Positions 1 to 6,849 of a stretch of DNA of 8,543 bases are shown one piece after another; positions within the stretch are counted from its first letter, which is position 1, and each line of letters begins with the position of its first letter. Under the pieces are notes generated by a model. That model had not been told where the DNA came from, ran no database searches, and saw only the letters and a list, made by a program, of their open reading frames with translations. This stretch comes from an uncultured bacterium. GTDB taxonomy: Bacteria > Bacillota > Clostridia > Lachnospirales > Lachnospiraceae. A program made the position numbers and the translations under genes. Location: NCBI GenBank assembly GCA_946061355.1, contig CAMGRE010000105.1, forward strand, positions 1-8,543. Reading direction: 5' to 3'.

Positions 1-1445
1 GTTCTGCTCTCCACTGCCGACACAAGTACATCGTCCGCATCAAAGCCCTTTATGATATGTCCGAACTGCGCCATTGCCTCAAGGAAGCTTTCTGTTATCT
101 CCCCGGGCAGGATTCCCGTAAGATCTGTAAAATAATACTGTCCCTTCATCGACGGCTGCAGTGTCGTCTCATGATCACTCTCTGACATCTTACCGCTATG
201 GAAGGAATCACGCAAGTCCCCCAGACGCTGAACCGGAATTTTCCCGTTTCCGGCATCGTATGCACGCTTCTCAAGCTCCCTCTGAAATGCGATACCTGCC
301 AATGGATGGTCCGATACAAAATCGGATTTTCTCACAGAAACAATGATGGCGCTGTTTGCATTTTCGCCGCTCCGGCCGCTGTAGCTCATGCCGTTCACCG
401 CAAGTCTGCCCGGTTCTGACGAAGCGTTCACCACATAGCCGCCCGGACACATACAAAACGAATATACGCCTCTTCCGTTCTGCGTCTGTGCCGTGACCTT
501 ATAAGGCGCTGCACCGAGCGGCGAGGGGTTCTCCCTGCCGTACTGTGCCTGATTGATCACCGCCTGTTTATGCTCCACACGAAAGCCTGCCGCGAATTCC
601 TTCTGTTCCATCGGGATTTTGCTGTCGCAGAGCATCCTGAAGGTATCTCTCGCGCTGTGTCCGATCGCGAGCACCACTATGTCACACGGCAGCTTTTCCT
701 CCTCATTGATCAGCACACCTCTGACACATCCATCTTCCTGAAGGATTCCCGTGACCTGTGCTGAAAACCTCACTTCACCGCCGAGCGAGCGGATTTCCTC
801 TCTCATATGTTTTACAATAGAGATCAGCACATCTGTGCCGATATGCGGTTTGTTGTCATAAAGAATGGACGGATCGGCGCCCGCTTCCACAAACATCCGA
901 AGCACCTGCCGGTTTCTCCCGTCCTTATCCTTCACAAGCGTGTTTAACTTCCCGTCTGAGAACGTTCCTGCCCCGCCCTCGCCGAACTGTACATTGGAGT
1001 CGGGATTCAGAACACCCGTCTGCCAGAACCGCTCAACATCCTGCCGTCTCGCATCGACATCCATCCCCCGTTCCAGCAGGATCGGCCGATAGCCATGCCG
1101 TGCCAGCATGAGTCCGCAGAACAGCCCCGCCGGTCCTGTGCCGATGATTACCGGTCTGTGCTTTGATTGCCTGATTCCCGGCTGCGGAAAACGGTATGGC
1201 ACATCCATCGTTACTTTACACTTGCTTTTATCCATTTTCCTCACGGTCTGTTTTTCATCCGGCACCACACAGTCCACTGTATAATGATAAAACAAATCCG
1301 GCTTCTTACGCGCATCAATGGAGCGTTTATTGATTGTATAGTCTAAGGATTCGTTTTTGTTAAGACGCAACAGCCTGCGCAGCTTCTGTTCCAGTTCTTT
1401 CTGTGTATGGTCAACCGGTAATGTCACTTGATTGATCCGAATCAA
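1..1445 (-). CDS. COG2509-family FAD-dependent oxidoreductase, 3' end cut by window edge
   Basis: Predicted cytosolic flavoprotein of the COG2509 family (NAD/FAD-utilising dehydrogenases); the physiological substrate of the family is unknown. I translated 481 uninterrupted codons, and the frame is still open at base 1. After an N-terminal region of about 95 residues comes the FAD-binding Rossmann motif GTGPAG (residues 102-107), with the ribose-binding acidic residue E125 after the second strand. Then come NVQFGEGGAGTFSDGKL (151-167) and SFCMCPGG (329-336, with C331 and C333), both typical of this family. The visible end, VESRT, is the start of the conserved C-terminal motif, so about 50 residues are probably missing from a usual length near 530. 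The start is TTG, overlapping the TGA stop of the upstream flavoprotein gene by four bases (TTGA). An AGGAG lies 9 nt upstream and the MIRINQ N-terminus fits the family, so translational coupling is likely. Family assignment is strong; function is open. Confidence 0.93.
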   Translation of the reverse strand, partial: MIRINQVTLPVDHTQKELEQKLRRLLRLNKNESLDYTINKRSIDARKKPDLFYHYTVDCVVPDEKQTVRKMDKSKCKVTMDVPYRFPQPGIRQSKHRPVIIGTGPAGLFCGLMLARHGYRPILLERGMDVDARRQDVERFWQTGVLNPDSNVQFGEGGAGTFSDGKLNTLVKDKDGRNRQVLRMFVEAGADPSILYDNKPHIGTDVLISIVKHMREEIRSLGGEVRFSAQVTGILQEDGCVRGVLINEEEKLPCDIVVLAIGHSARDTFRMLCDSKIPMEQKEFAAGFRVEHKQAVINQAQYGRENPSPLGAAPYKVTAQTQNGRGVYSFCMCPGGYVVNASSEPGRLAVNGMSYSGRSGENANSAIIVSVRKSDFVSDHPLAGIAFQRELEKRAYDAGNGKIPVQRLGDLRDSFHSGKMSESDHETTLQPSMKGQYYFTDLTGILPGEITESFLEAMAQFGHIIKGFDADDVLVSAVESR

Positions 1446-2674
1446 AACAATGCTCTCCTATTCCCTGCAGCTATTCCTGCCGTTATCCCCGTGCTCCATG
1501 CCCACTGCAGATTGTAACCGCCGCATCTGCCGTCCGCATCCAGCAATTCTCCGGTCAGATACAGTCCCTTGCATTTGATCAGCTCCATGTTTTCTGACAC
1601 TTCCGTCAGTTTGATTCCTCCGGCGAGCACCTGGGAATTCTCGATGGGGTTGGTTCCCGTCACCGTCATAGGGAAATGTTTCATCAGCCTTGACAACTTT
1701 GCATATTGGGAATCATTAACGCATCCCGCAGTTTCAGCAGGTCTGATTCCACACTGCTTCAGCAGAACTCCGGCGATCTTCTTATGTACCATTCCGATGA
1801 GAAAATCTTCCATGGATTTGTAATCCAAAGTCTGCCTGCGCGCCCGCAGAAACTCTTCCCATTCTTTTTCCTTCAGAGATGGCAGGAAATCAATCTCCAC
1901 GGGAAGCTTCTGCTCCCGCAGCAAGCCATAAGACGCAAACCTGCTTAACTGAAATACGGGGATCCCCGAAATTCCGTAATCCGTCAGCTGGAGTTCTCCG
2001 TCCTCCCGGTATGTGTCATTGCCTACACGCAGGGTAACCCCCGCCTGACAGCGCACACCGGCTAACGCTTTGCAGAAATCTTCCTCACAGCGAAGCTGCA
2101 CGAGTGCCGGAACCTGTTTCACATAATCCAGCCCGTATATTGACGCAACCGACTTTGGCAGATCTGTTTTTGTCCCTTTCTTTAATCCCGCGGAAGTTCC
2201 GCAGGAAAGGATCACGCGGTCAAAAATATATTTCCTGCCGGACTTTGTCTCCAGCGCAAATCCGTCACCGGCCCTTTTTTTGACTGTCACAACTTCCTCA
2301 TCACATACGACTCTGACGTTAAGATGTGTAAGCTCATGTCTGAGCACATCCAGAACCGCAGACGCCTGCTCACACTCCGGATACAGATACCCGTTTCTGG
2401 ACTTGATCATCAGTCCGATCTGCTCAAAAAAAAGCTGCGCCTGTCTGACTGCATCTGCTTTGATTATCGTCCCGACACGCTCCGGATCCTCTGACCGGTA
2501 ATATTCTGTTTGAAAATCAAGATTGGAGAGATTACATTTTCCGTTTCCCGTCGCAAGAATTTTTTTGCCGATCCTGTCATTTCGTTCCAGAATCGTCACC
2601 TGCGCACCCTGCCTTGCGGCTGCAATCGCCGCAGTCATGCCGGAAGCTCCCCCACCCACAATGCCTATCTTCAT
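1442..2674 (-). CDS. HI0933/YhiN-family NAD(P)/FAD-dependent oxidoreductase
   Basis: A 410-residue predicted cytosolic flavoprotein of the HI0933-like family (PF03486, TIGR00275). Some members are labelled aminoacetone oxidases, but the substrate of most is unknown. The FAD Rossmann motif is at the extreme N-terminus: G7, G9 and G12 within VGGGASG, and E30 ending the second strand. It is followed by the family signature RIGKKILATGNGKCNLSN (34-51). Further landmarks are GELQLTDYGISG (226-237) and the C-terminal FAD-closing block, with GGIK near 352, GLYLTGELLDADG (370-382) and GGYNLQWAWSTG (385-396). Length and architecture are complete. The ATG at 2674 places the Rossmann fold directly at the N-terminus, as is usual. 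Its Shine-Dalgarno is poor (GGTGGG only 3 nt away), so reinitiation after the BofC-like gene, which stops 15 nt upstream in the same frame, may matter. The gene is coupled downstream to a second flavoprotein gene through a 4-nt overlap. Confidence 0.95.
   Translation of the reverse strand: MKIGIVGGGASGMTAAIAAARQGAQVTILERNDRIGKKILATGNGKCNLSNLDFQTEYYRSEDPERVGTIIKADAVRQAQLFFEQIGLMIKSRNGYLYPECEQASAVLDVLRHELTHLNVRVVCDEEVVTVKKRAGDGFALETKSGRKYIFDRVILSCGTSAGLKKGTKTDLPKSVASIYGLDYVKQVPALVQLRCEEDFCKALAGVRCQAGVTLRVGNDTYREDGELQLTDYGISGIPVFQLSRFASYGLLREQKLPVEIDFLPSLKEKEWEEFLRARRQTLDYKSMEDFLIGMVHKKIAGVLLKQCGIRPAETAGCVNDSQYAKLSRLMKHFPMTVTGTNPIENSQVLAGGIKLTEVSENMELIKCKGLYLTGELLDADGRCGGYNLQWAWSTGITAGIAAGNRRALF
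1455..1459 (-). promoter_or_regulatory. Ribosome binding site fixing the TTG start of the COG2509 gene
   Basis: AGGAG on the minus strand, 9 nt before the TTG at 1445 and inside the last codons of the upstream gene. No ATG or GTG in the same frame lies at a suitable distance, so this site supports the TTG start and translational coupling. Confidence 0.7.
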
Positions 2675-2689
2675 ATGCCCACCGTACTG

Positions 2690-3379
2690 TCAACTTGAAT
2701 AAGATTCCAGGAAATGATACAACTCTCCCTCTCCTGAAATCAGTTTCCTTTGTATGATCTCCTCCTGCACGGAAGCGGGAAGATCCTCAAGCAAAATGTC
2801 CGTATATAAATAAACATTCTGCATATCCTCTTCATAGACAACAACATAATGATTCTCCGCCGTCAGATAAAACAGCGGCTCAGAAGGCTCCTCCACGATC
2901 TGATAATCCTTCCGCAAACTGATCCTGTCTCTGGAAAAGGAAAGCACCTCAACCGATATGAGCCCTCTTTTCTGCTCCTCTAACGGAGGAGACATCGCAT
3001 ACAGATCCATGGACTCCACAAATTCCGTTCTGTCCATGCCGATATATTTTCCCTGAACAGCCTCCTCATGCGTCACGGTACTGTCCATGTTTTTGTCATA
3101 TTCTTCGATCTCGAGGACCGTATCACAGGTGATAATCTCTCTGTCCTTCTGATTCACCTGAATATGCTCGGCCTCCTCACTCTCCTGCGCCTCATATGGC
3201 GTCATTTCGGGAACAGACTCGGATCGTTTCGATTCTGTTCTTCTTTCGGGAACTGCCTTCTGTGCAATGTTTTTGTTCGGATAAAACCATTTTTCACAAA
3301 GAGAGCCGGCATACACCCCTGATCCGAACAAGATAATGCCGCAAATAAAAAATAAGCTGATCTTTCCTACTGCTTTCAC
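2690..3379 (-). CDS. BofC-like single-pass membrane or secreted protein
   Basis: A 229-residue protein with one N-terminal hydrophobic segment (about 7-24). A charged, Glu/Lys-rich and probably disordered linker follows (about 35-80), then a compact C-terminal domain. No lipobox is evident; the segment could be an anchor or a signal peptide, placing the domain outside the membrane. The C-terminal half resembles the layout of B. subtilis BofC as I recall it. GKYIGMDRTEF (110-120) fits the first subdomain, and YTDILLEDLP (192-201) through ELYHFLESYSS (219-229) fits the C-terminal subdomain. BofC restrains the SpoIVB protease during sigma-K activation; whether this protein does so is inference. 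The start is GTG, chosen because an AGGAG lies 10 nt upstream and it places the hydrophobic segment near the N-terminus. Its position between a SpoVB-type flippase and flavoprotein genes agrees with an envelope or sporulation role. It could instead be an unrelated small-fold extracytoplasmic protein. Confidence 0.75.
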   Translation of the reverse strand: MKAVGKISLFFICGIILFGSGVYAGSLCEKWFYPNKNIAQKAVPERRTESKRSESVPEMTPYEAQESEEAEHIQVNQKDREIITCDTVLEIEEYDKNMDSTVTHEEAVQGKYIGMDRTEFVESMDLYAMSPPLEEQKRGLISVEVLSFSRDRISLRKDYQIVEEPSEPLFYLTAENHYVVVYEEDMQNVYLYTDILLEDLPASVQEEIIQRKLISGEGELYHFLESYSS

Positions 3380-3448
3380 GCTGCTGTTGCTCCTGTCTGC
3401 ATTTTGTCAGTTACGAACAGTATCAGCTTATTTTGTCTGTTTTATACA
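3380..3448 (-). other. 69-nt intergenic gap with an imperfect direct repeat, no terminator seen
   Basis: This is the longest gap between genes in the window. It holds the ribosome binding site of the BofC-like gene and a 12-nt direct repeat matching at 11 of 12 positions: 3401-3412 (plus-strand ATTTTGTCAGTT) and 3430-3441 (ATTTTGTCTGTT), offset by 29 bases. I found no GC-rich hairpin followed by a T run on the minus strand. TATAAA occurs just after the flippase stop codon, but no convincing -35 box accompanies it. Confidence 0.5.
3390..3394 (-). promoter_or_regulatory. Ribosome binding site for the GTG start of the BofC-like gene
   Basis: AGGAG on the minus strand, 10 nt before the GTG at 3379. 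It decides for the GTG start, because no ATG lies near it in frame. Confidence 0.7.
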
Positions 3449-5095
3449 TTACATAAGACGGCACAATACAGCGGCACGCTCGATCAAGCTTCCTCCCGGC
3501 AGACATTGCAGTTCTTCTCTGGTGACTCCTTTGCACAACAGCAAAATGATCCAATAGATCAGGAATCCCACTGCCACAACCGGCAAAAGCATTATATCCT
3601 GCAAAGCGTTTCCAAATGCCATTGTGAGTAAAAACAGGATAACTCCCGTCACTGCTCCCGCGATCAGACACGGAATCTGTCTGACCAGAAGACTGTATCT
3701 CATATGGCAACCTTTCTGTACGGTAGCCCCCAAAGAAATGCAAAGCGCAAATGCATATATGATATCAGCATACAGGACACCTGACACATCGAGATGTAAT
3801 ATCTCCAGCAGCAGATAAAGACTTCCGATATGGATTGCAAGCGAAACTGCCCCGCAAAGCAGTATGATCTTTGTTTTCTTAAGCCCTCTCAATGTTTCCG
3901 CCATCAGAAATGCAGCTGAAAAAAGAATTGCCGAAATACAGCCGGCCAGCAGAAGTTCCGCAGGAAACTCCGGATCCTGTCCGTGATAAAGCGTACGCAG
4001 TATCGGCTTGGCAAGCGCTCCGATCATGATGGAAAGCGGGATGACCACCACCATTACTCCATGGAGCACCAGCGATACATGATCCCTTAAATGCTGATAG
4101 ATCTCTCTCTTCTGCAAAGCATGTACTTTCGCTGAAAGAGCACAGCTCATACTGACTGCCAGAACAATCGGAATTGATGTCAAAACTTTGTATTTCCCAT
4201 AATATATGCCCCACTGGCTGCTGATGTCAGAGGCGGACAGGCTTCCGTCCATACACCTGCAGAATATGATCTGATCAACAAACAGATATCCTCTGAAAAA
4301 CAGACCATACAGAATGACCGGCAGGATCAGAAGCAGAAATCCGCAAAAACATTCCGATATACTCTCCGTTCTTCTTCCCCCATCCCGTTTAGACTGCTGT
4401 TTGAAATAAGAACGGGACACAAAGAACAAAAACAACAGGAAGAGAAACGACAACAACGCTCCCGCCGAGATGCCGATCATAAATCCTGCAACTCCGAATG
4501 CCCCTTCATACTGATCATTTTGTAAAAGCGCCCCTGCTTTCGCGCCATAATCTGCCATCAACTTTGCACCTGCAAATCCGGCGGCAAGCATAATGACCGA
4601 TTCAATGATCATCGAATACGCAGTCGGAACGGCAGATCCATTCCCCCGGAAATAACCCCGGAGCACCCCGCTGAGCGAACTCAATAATAATGCCGGAGCA
4701 GCAAATAACATTGCAAATCCTGCAAGCGGCTCCAGTAAAAGCTGCCCTGCGACATATTGTCCTGCAAAAACCATACACGCCGTGCCGAGTAGTCCCGTAA
4801 CAATCGCATAACAAAGCGATACTTTGACAATCTTATCGGCATTGCGGTACTGTCCCTGCCGGATACGCGCCTGCATCATCGGCGCTGCCGCACACGGAAT
4901 TCCATAGGCGGACAGGAGCCACAGAACCAGGAAAAGCTCATAGCATGTCGCATATACACTGTTTCCTCGATCTTTCACCATGTTCGTCAACGGGACCTGT
5001 TTCAGGATCATACAGAGTCCCGCAAATAATACCGCAACCGCCATGATTCCACCTTGTGCGATTAAATTTTTCTGTCTACCGTTTTTCTTTTGCAC
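3449..5095 (-). CDS. SpoVB/MOP-superfamily polysaccharide or lipid flippase
   Basis: A 548-residue integral membrane protein with about 14 hydrophobic segments (roughly 17-35, 46-66, 90-111, 117-139, 161-178, 197-226, 249-266, 301-323, 341-363, 381-403, 407-430, 437-457, 469-494 and 500-521). This is the topology of the MOP exporter superfamily (MATE/Wzx/MurJ/SpoVB). SpoVB-type landmarks are GNSVYATCYE (44-53), SGVLRGYFRGNGSAVPTAYS (142-161) and the cytoplasmic tail GVTREELQCLPGG (523-535). Members move lipid-linked glycans across the cytoplasmic membrane; SpoVB acts in spore cortex synthesis. Sporulation paralogues and vegetative paralogues cannot be separated here. The GTG start gives the basic N-terminus and the LIAQGGI lead-in to helix 1 seen in relatives, but its ribosome site (AAGGGA) is weak. 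An ATG at codon 18 has AAGGTGG 4 nt upstream and would remove the basic leader. The gene follows ybeY by 50 nt, where many Firmicutes instead carry dgkA, cdd and era. Confidence 0.9.
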   Translation of the reverse strand: MQKKNGRQKNLIAQGGIMAVAVLFAGLCMILKQVPLTNMVKDRGNSVYATCYELFLVLWLLSAYGIPCAAAPMMQARIRQGQYRNADKIVKVSLCYAIVTGLLGTACMVFAGQYVAGQLLLEPLAGFAMLFAAPALLLSSLSGVLRGYFRGNGSAVPTAYSMIIESVIMLAAGFAGAKLMADYGAKAGALLQNDQYEGAFGVAGFMIGISAGALLSFLFLLFLFFVSRSYFKQQSKRDGGRRTESISECFCGFLLLILPVILYGLFFRGYLFVDQIIFCRCMDGSLSASDISSQWGIYYGKYKVLTSIPIVLAVSMSCALSAKVHALQKREIYQHLRDHVSLVLHGVMVVVIPLSIMIGALAKPILRTLYHGQDPEFPAELLLAGCISAILFSAAFLMAETLRGLKKTKIILLCGAVSLAIHIGSLYLLLEILHLDVSGVLYADIIYAFALCISLGATVQKGCHMRYSLLVRQIPCLIAGAVTGVILFLLTMAFGNALQDIMLLPVVAVGFLIYWIILLLCKGVTREELQCLPGGSLIERAAVLCRLM

Positions 5096-5107
5096 CTTTT
5101 TTTATCC

Positions 5108-5137
5108 CTTATATGTTAAAGTTTTCCATGCTACCAA
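5108..5137 (-). promoter_or_regulatory. Weak candidate sigma-A promoter upstream of the flippase
   Basis: On the minus strand, TTGGTA (5132-5137) is separated by 18 nt from TATAAG (5108-5113). The hexamers match 4 of 6 and 5 of 6 consensus bases. Transcription from it would begin only about 5 nt before the GTG start at 5095, giving a nearly leaderless message for that start but a normal leader for the ATG at codon 18. Such matches arise by chance in AT-rich gaps. Confidence 0.25.
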
Positions 5138-5145
5138 TCGTACTG

Positions 5146-5649
5146 TTACAAATCCCGTGTGATTCCGAGGCGTTTAAGCGAAGCACTCTGCTTCTGCTCC
5201 ATCAAAGCCGCTTCCTCCTGCTCCATATGGTCATACCCGCACAAGTGAAGCATACTGTGCGCAACAAGAAACGCAAATTCCCTAAGCTGCGAATGTCCGT
5301 ACTCCTCCGCCTGACTTTTGACATGATCCACGGAAATAATAATGTCACCGAGCAACAGTTCTCCGCTCTCCGGATCAAAATAGTCCGCCTCATGCTCCGA
5401 TACCCTTTCAAAATCCGCCGGACGATCAAAATCAAGATTCGGAAAAGAAAGAACATCCGTCGACTTGTCCAGATCACGATACATTTTGTTGTAGCGACGG
5501 ATTCCCTCGTCATCCGTCAGCAACACATTGACCTGAACCTCATAAGGACACTGCTCGTCCTCCAGAATGTCATTTGTCACCTTTCCCACAATCTCCTCCG
5601 AATCAAACTGAAAACAGACATCCGTCTCATTCTCAACGTAAAAAGTCAT
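5146..5649 (-). CDS. ybeY: YbeY endoribonuclease / rRNA maturation factor
   Basis: A complete 167-residue YbeY (UPF0054, B. subtilis YqfG). It is a cytosolic, metal-dependent single-strand endoribonuclease involved in 16S rRNA 3'-end maturation and in 70S ribosome quality control. The zinc-binding motif H-x3-H-x5-H is intact: H131, H135 and H141 within HSMLHLCGYDH. The upstream conserved segments TDVLSFP (64-70) and LGDIIIS (100-106) are present. The ATG at 5649 has AGGAG 10 nt upstream and lies inside the end of the membrane HD gene, which it overlaps by 17 nt in another frame, so its translation is probably coupled to that gene. The neighbourhood phoH-(7TM-HD)-ybeY is the classic Firmicutes order. 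The C-terminal tail is short and nothing appears broken. Confidence 0.97.
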   Translation of the reverse strand: MTFYVENETDVCFQFDSEEIVGKVTNDILEDEQCPYEVQVNVLLTDDEGIRRYNKMYRDLDKSTDVLSFPNLDFDRPADFERVSEHEADYFDPESGELLLGDIIISVDHVKSQAEEYGHSQLREFAFLVAHSMLHLCGYDHMEQEEAALMEQKQSASLKRLGITRDL

Positions 5650-6838
5650 AATAAAGCTTCTCCTTCATAAAAATCTCCTGCATCACATTCAGTTCATGAA
5701 TGGTGATGCTGCTGTTCAAAAGGCTTCCGTTCTCCTGCTTTTTCTTAAAAATGACCGCAACGATCTGACTGTAATCCGGCTGCTTGTCCGGTTCTCTGGA
5801 AAAAATGTACAGCACCATAGAAACAACCGCATCCGCAAACATCACGATCGTACTTTCCTTGGAGCGGTAATCATGCTCCATGCATTCCCGCAGTACCTCC
5901 CTGATATCCGGCGGAAACTCATTCTCCTCACAGATCTGTTGTACAACATCCGTCTCACTCATCTGAGAATCATATTTTTCTTTGAAAATCTTCCCGATAC
6001 GGTGATAATATGCTCCCGCCTTTGCAAGCGCACAGTCCGCACCGATCGCCGATGCGATCCGCTCACTGAAATATGCCGTATGTAACGCCAGAAAGTAATC
6101 CTTTCTGGCAATCTCTTTCATCTCGGCCATCAGGCTGAACTCCGGATCGTTGATCTCCATATAACGGTTCCGGTATTTGTGAACAATGGCATAACTGAAA
6201 TACTTCAGTACACAGAACAACAGAATCCCGGAAAAGAAAAGATTCAGCACCGGGAAAACAAACATGCCCACAGACAGGTGCTCGTTGATAAAAAGGATCA
6301 GGCAGGCCATCTGGGCGACCGCAAAAAACAAAAGGGAAAGTGCAATCGGAATTCCGACACGAAAATGCTCATCCAGATTCTGAAAAAGCAGAATTGCCAC
6401 TGCTCCGCCAAGGAAATACATTAAAAACACATTGGTGGATGTCTGGGCAAGAAATACGGTATACATCAGAACAGCACTGTATGCAAACAGTCCAAGAAAA
6501 CTGTTGCCGAACAGTCCGAGTGCGACCGCAAAGGGAATCATCGGCCACACCGCCGTTGGGAGCTGTGAAAAAAAGCCTGCAAGCAGGATTCCGCTCAGGT
6601 AGATCGTCAAAAATCTTGTCATATGAAATTCATTGTTATACAGCAAGGTATGTGTAACTTCTCCCTGAAACCATGCAAACACAACACACAGCGAACTTCC
6701 TGCAAGAATCACGGTATTCCGGATAAGCTCGGCGGCCGGTCTCTGATACAGCCATGTAAAGCCCATAGAAAGGAGACTCGGAACCGCTACCATCAAAATG
6801 CTCCATATAATTTTTTTTGCACTGCTCTTTTTTGCCAT
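5633..6838 (-). CDS. Short 7TM-HD (PgpH/YqfF-related) membrane protein with a degenerate HD domain
   Basis: A 401-residue membrane protein in the place normally held by PgpH/YqfF, the 7TMR-HD c-di-AMP phosphodiesterase. It has about eight hydrophobic segments (11-31, 41-58, 75-91, 95-111, 112-131, 135-153, 161-184 and 191-214), then a cytoplasmic HD-like domain (about 231-345). AIGADCALAKAGAYYHRIGK (264-283) aligns without gaps to the canonical AIGAN...VGAYYHDIGK segment. Canonical members are about 700 residues and carry a large extracytoplasmic domain between helix 1 and the seven-helix bundle; here only about 10 residues separate the first two helices. Metal ligands are mostly lost: HD is H279-R280, the HH of YHHS is F249-L250, and the SH segment is absent. 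D336 in MFADAV remains. Hydrolysis is therefore unlikely; a binding or scaffold role is inference. It lies 11 nt after phoH, with a weak ribosome site, and overlaps ybeY by 17 nt. Confidence 0.88.
   Translation of the reverse strand: MAKKSSAKKIIWSILMVAVPSLLSMGFTWLYQRPAAELIRNTVILAGSSLCVVFAWFQGEVTHTLLYNNEFHMTRFLTIYLSGILLAGFFSQLPTAVWPMIPFAVALGLFGNSFLGLFAYSAVLMYTVFLAQTSTNVFLMYFLGGAVAILLFQNLDEHFRVGIPIALSLLFFAVAQMACLILFINEHLSVGMFVFPVLNLFFSGILLFCVLKYFSYAIVHKYRNRYMEINDPEFSLMAEMKEIARKDYFLALHTAYFSERIASAIGADCALAKAGAYYHRIGKIFKEKYDSQMSETDVVQQICEENEFPPDIREVLRECMEHDYRSKESTIVMFADAVVSMVLYIFSREPDKQPDYSQIVAVIFKKKQENGSLLNSSITIHELNVMQEIFMKEKLYYDFLR
5660..5664 (-). promoter_or_regulatory. Ribosome binding site of ybeY within the upstream gene
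   Basis: AGGAG on the minus strand (within GAAGGAG), 10 nt before the ybeY ATG and inside the last codons of the preceding membrane-protein gene. It supports the overlapping start. Confidence 0.7.
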
Positions 6839-6849
6839 TTTTGTATCCG

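Noticed and set aside
2675..2692. Possible fusion or stop-codon read-through between the BofC-like gene and the HI0933 flavoprotein, since both are in the same frame separated by one TGA
   Set aside because: The flavoprotein begins with its Rossmann fold directly at the ATG and the BofC-like domain ends naturally, so the shared frame is probably coincidence.
3423..3743. A minus-strand open frame of 106 codons overlapping the flippase 3' end
   Set aside because: It is in a different frame from the 14-helix flippase, whose C-terminal family tail covers this stretch. No coding signature was seen.
5056..5670. A long plus-strand open frame (204 codons) opposite ybeY and the flippase start
   Set aside because: It lies wholly antisense to ybeY, whose catalytic motif and start are clear. 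The translation is a Lys/Arg/Ile/Leu-rich string with no domain pattern, as expected for a shadow frame.
5696..6085. A plus-strand open frame of 129 codons opposite the HD domain
   Set aside because: It is antisense to a well-supported gene, its composition is shadow-like, and it shows no motif.
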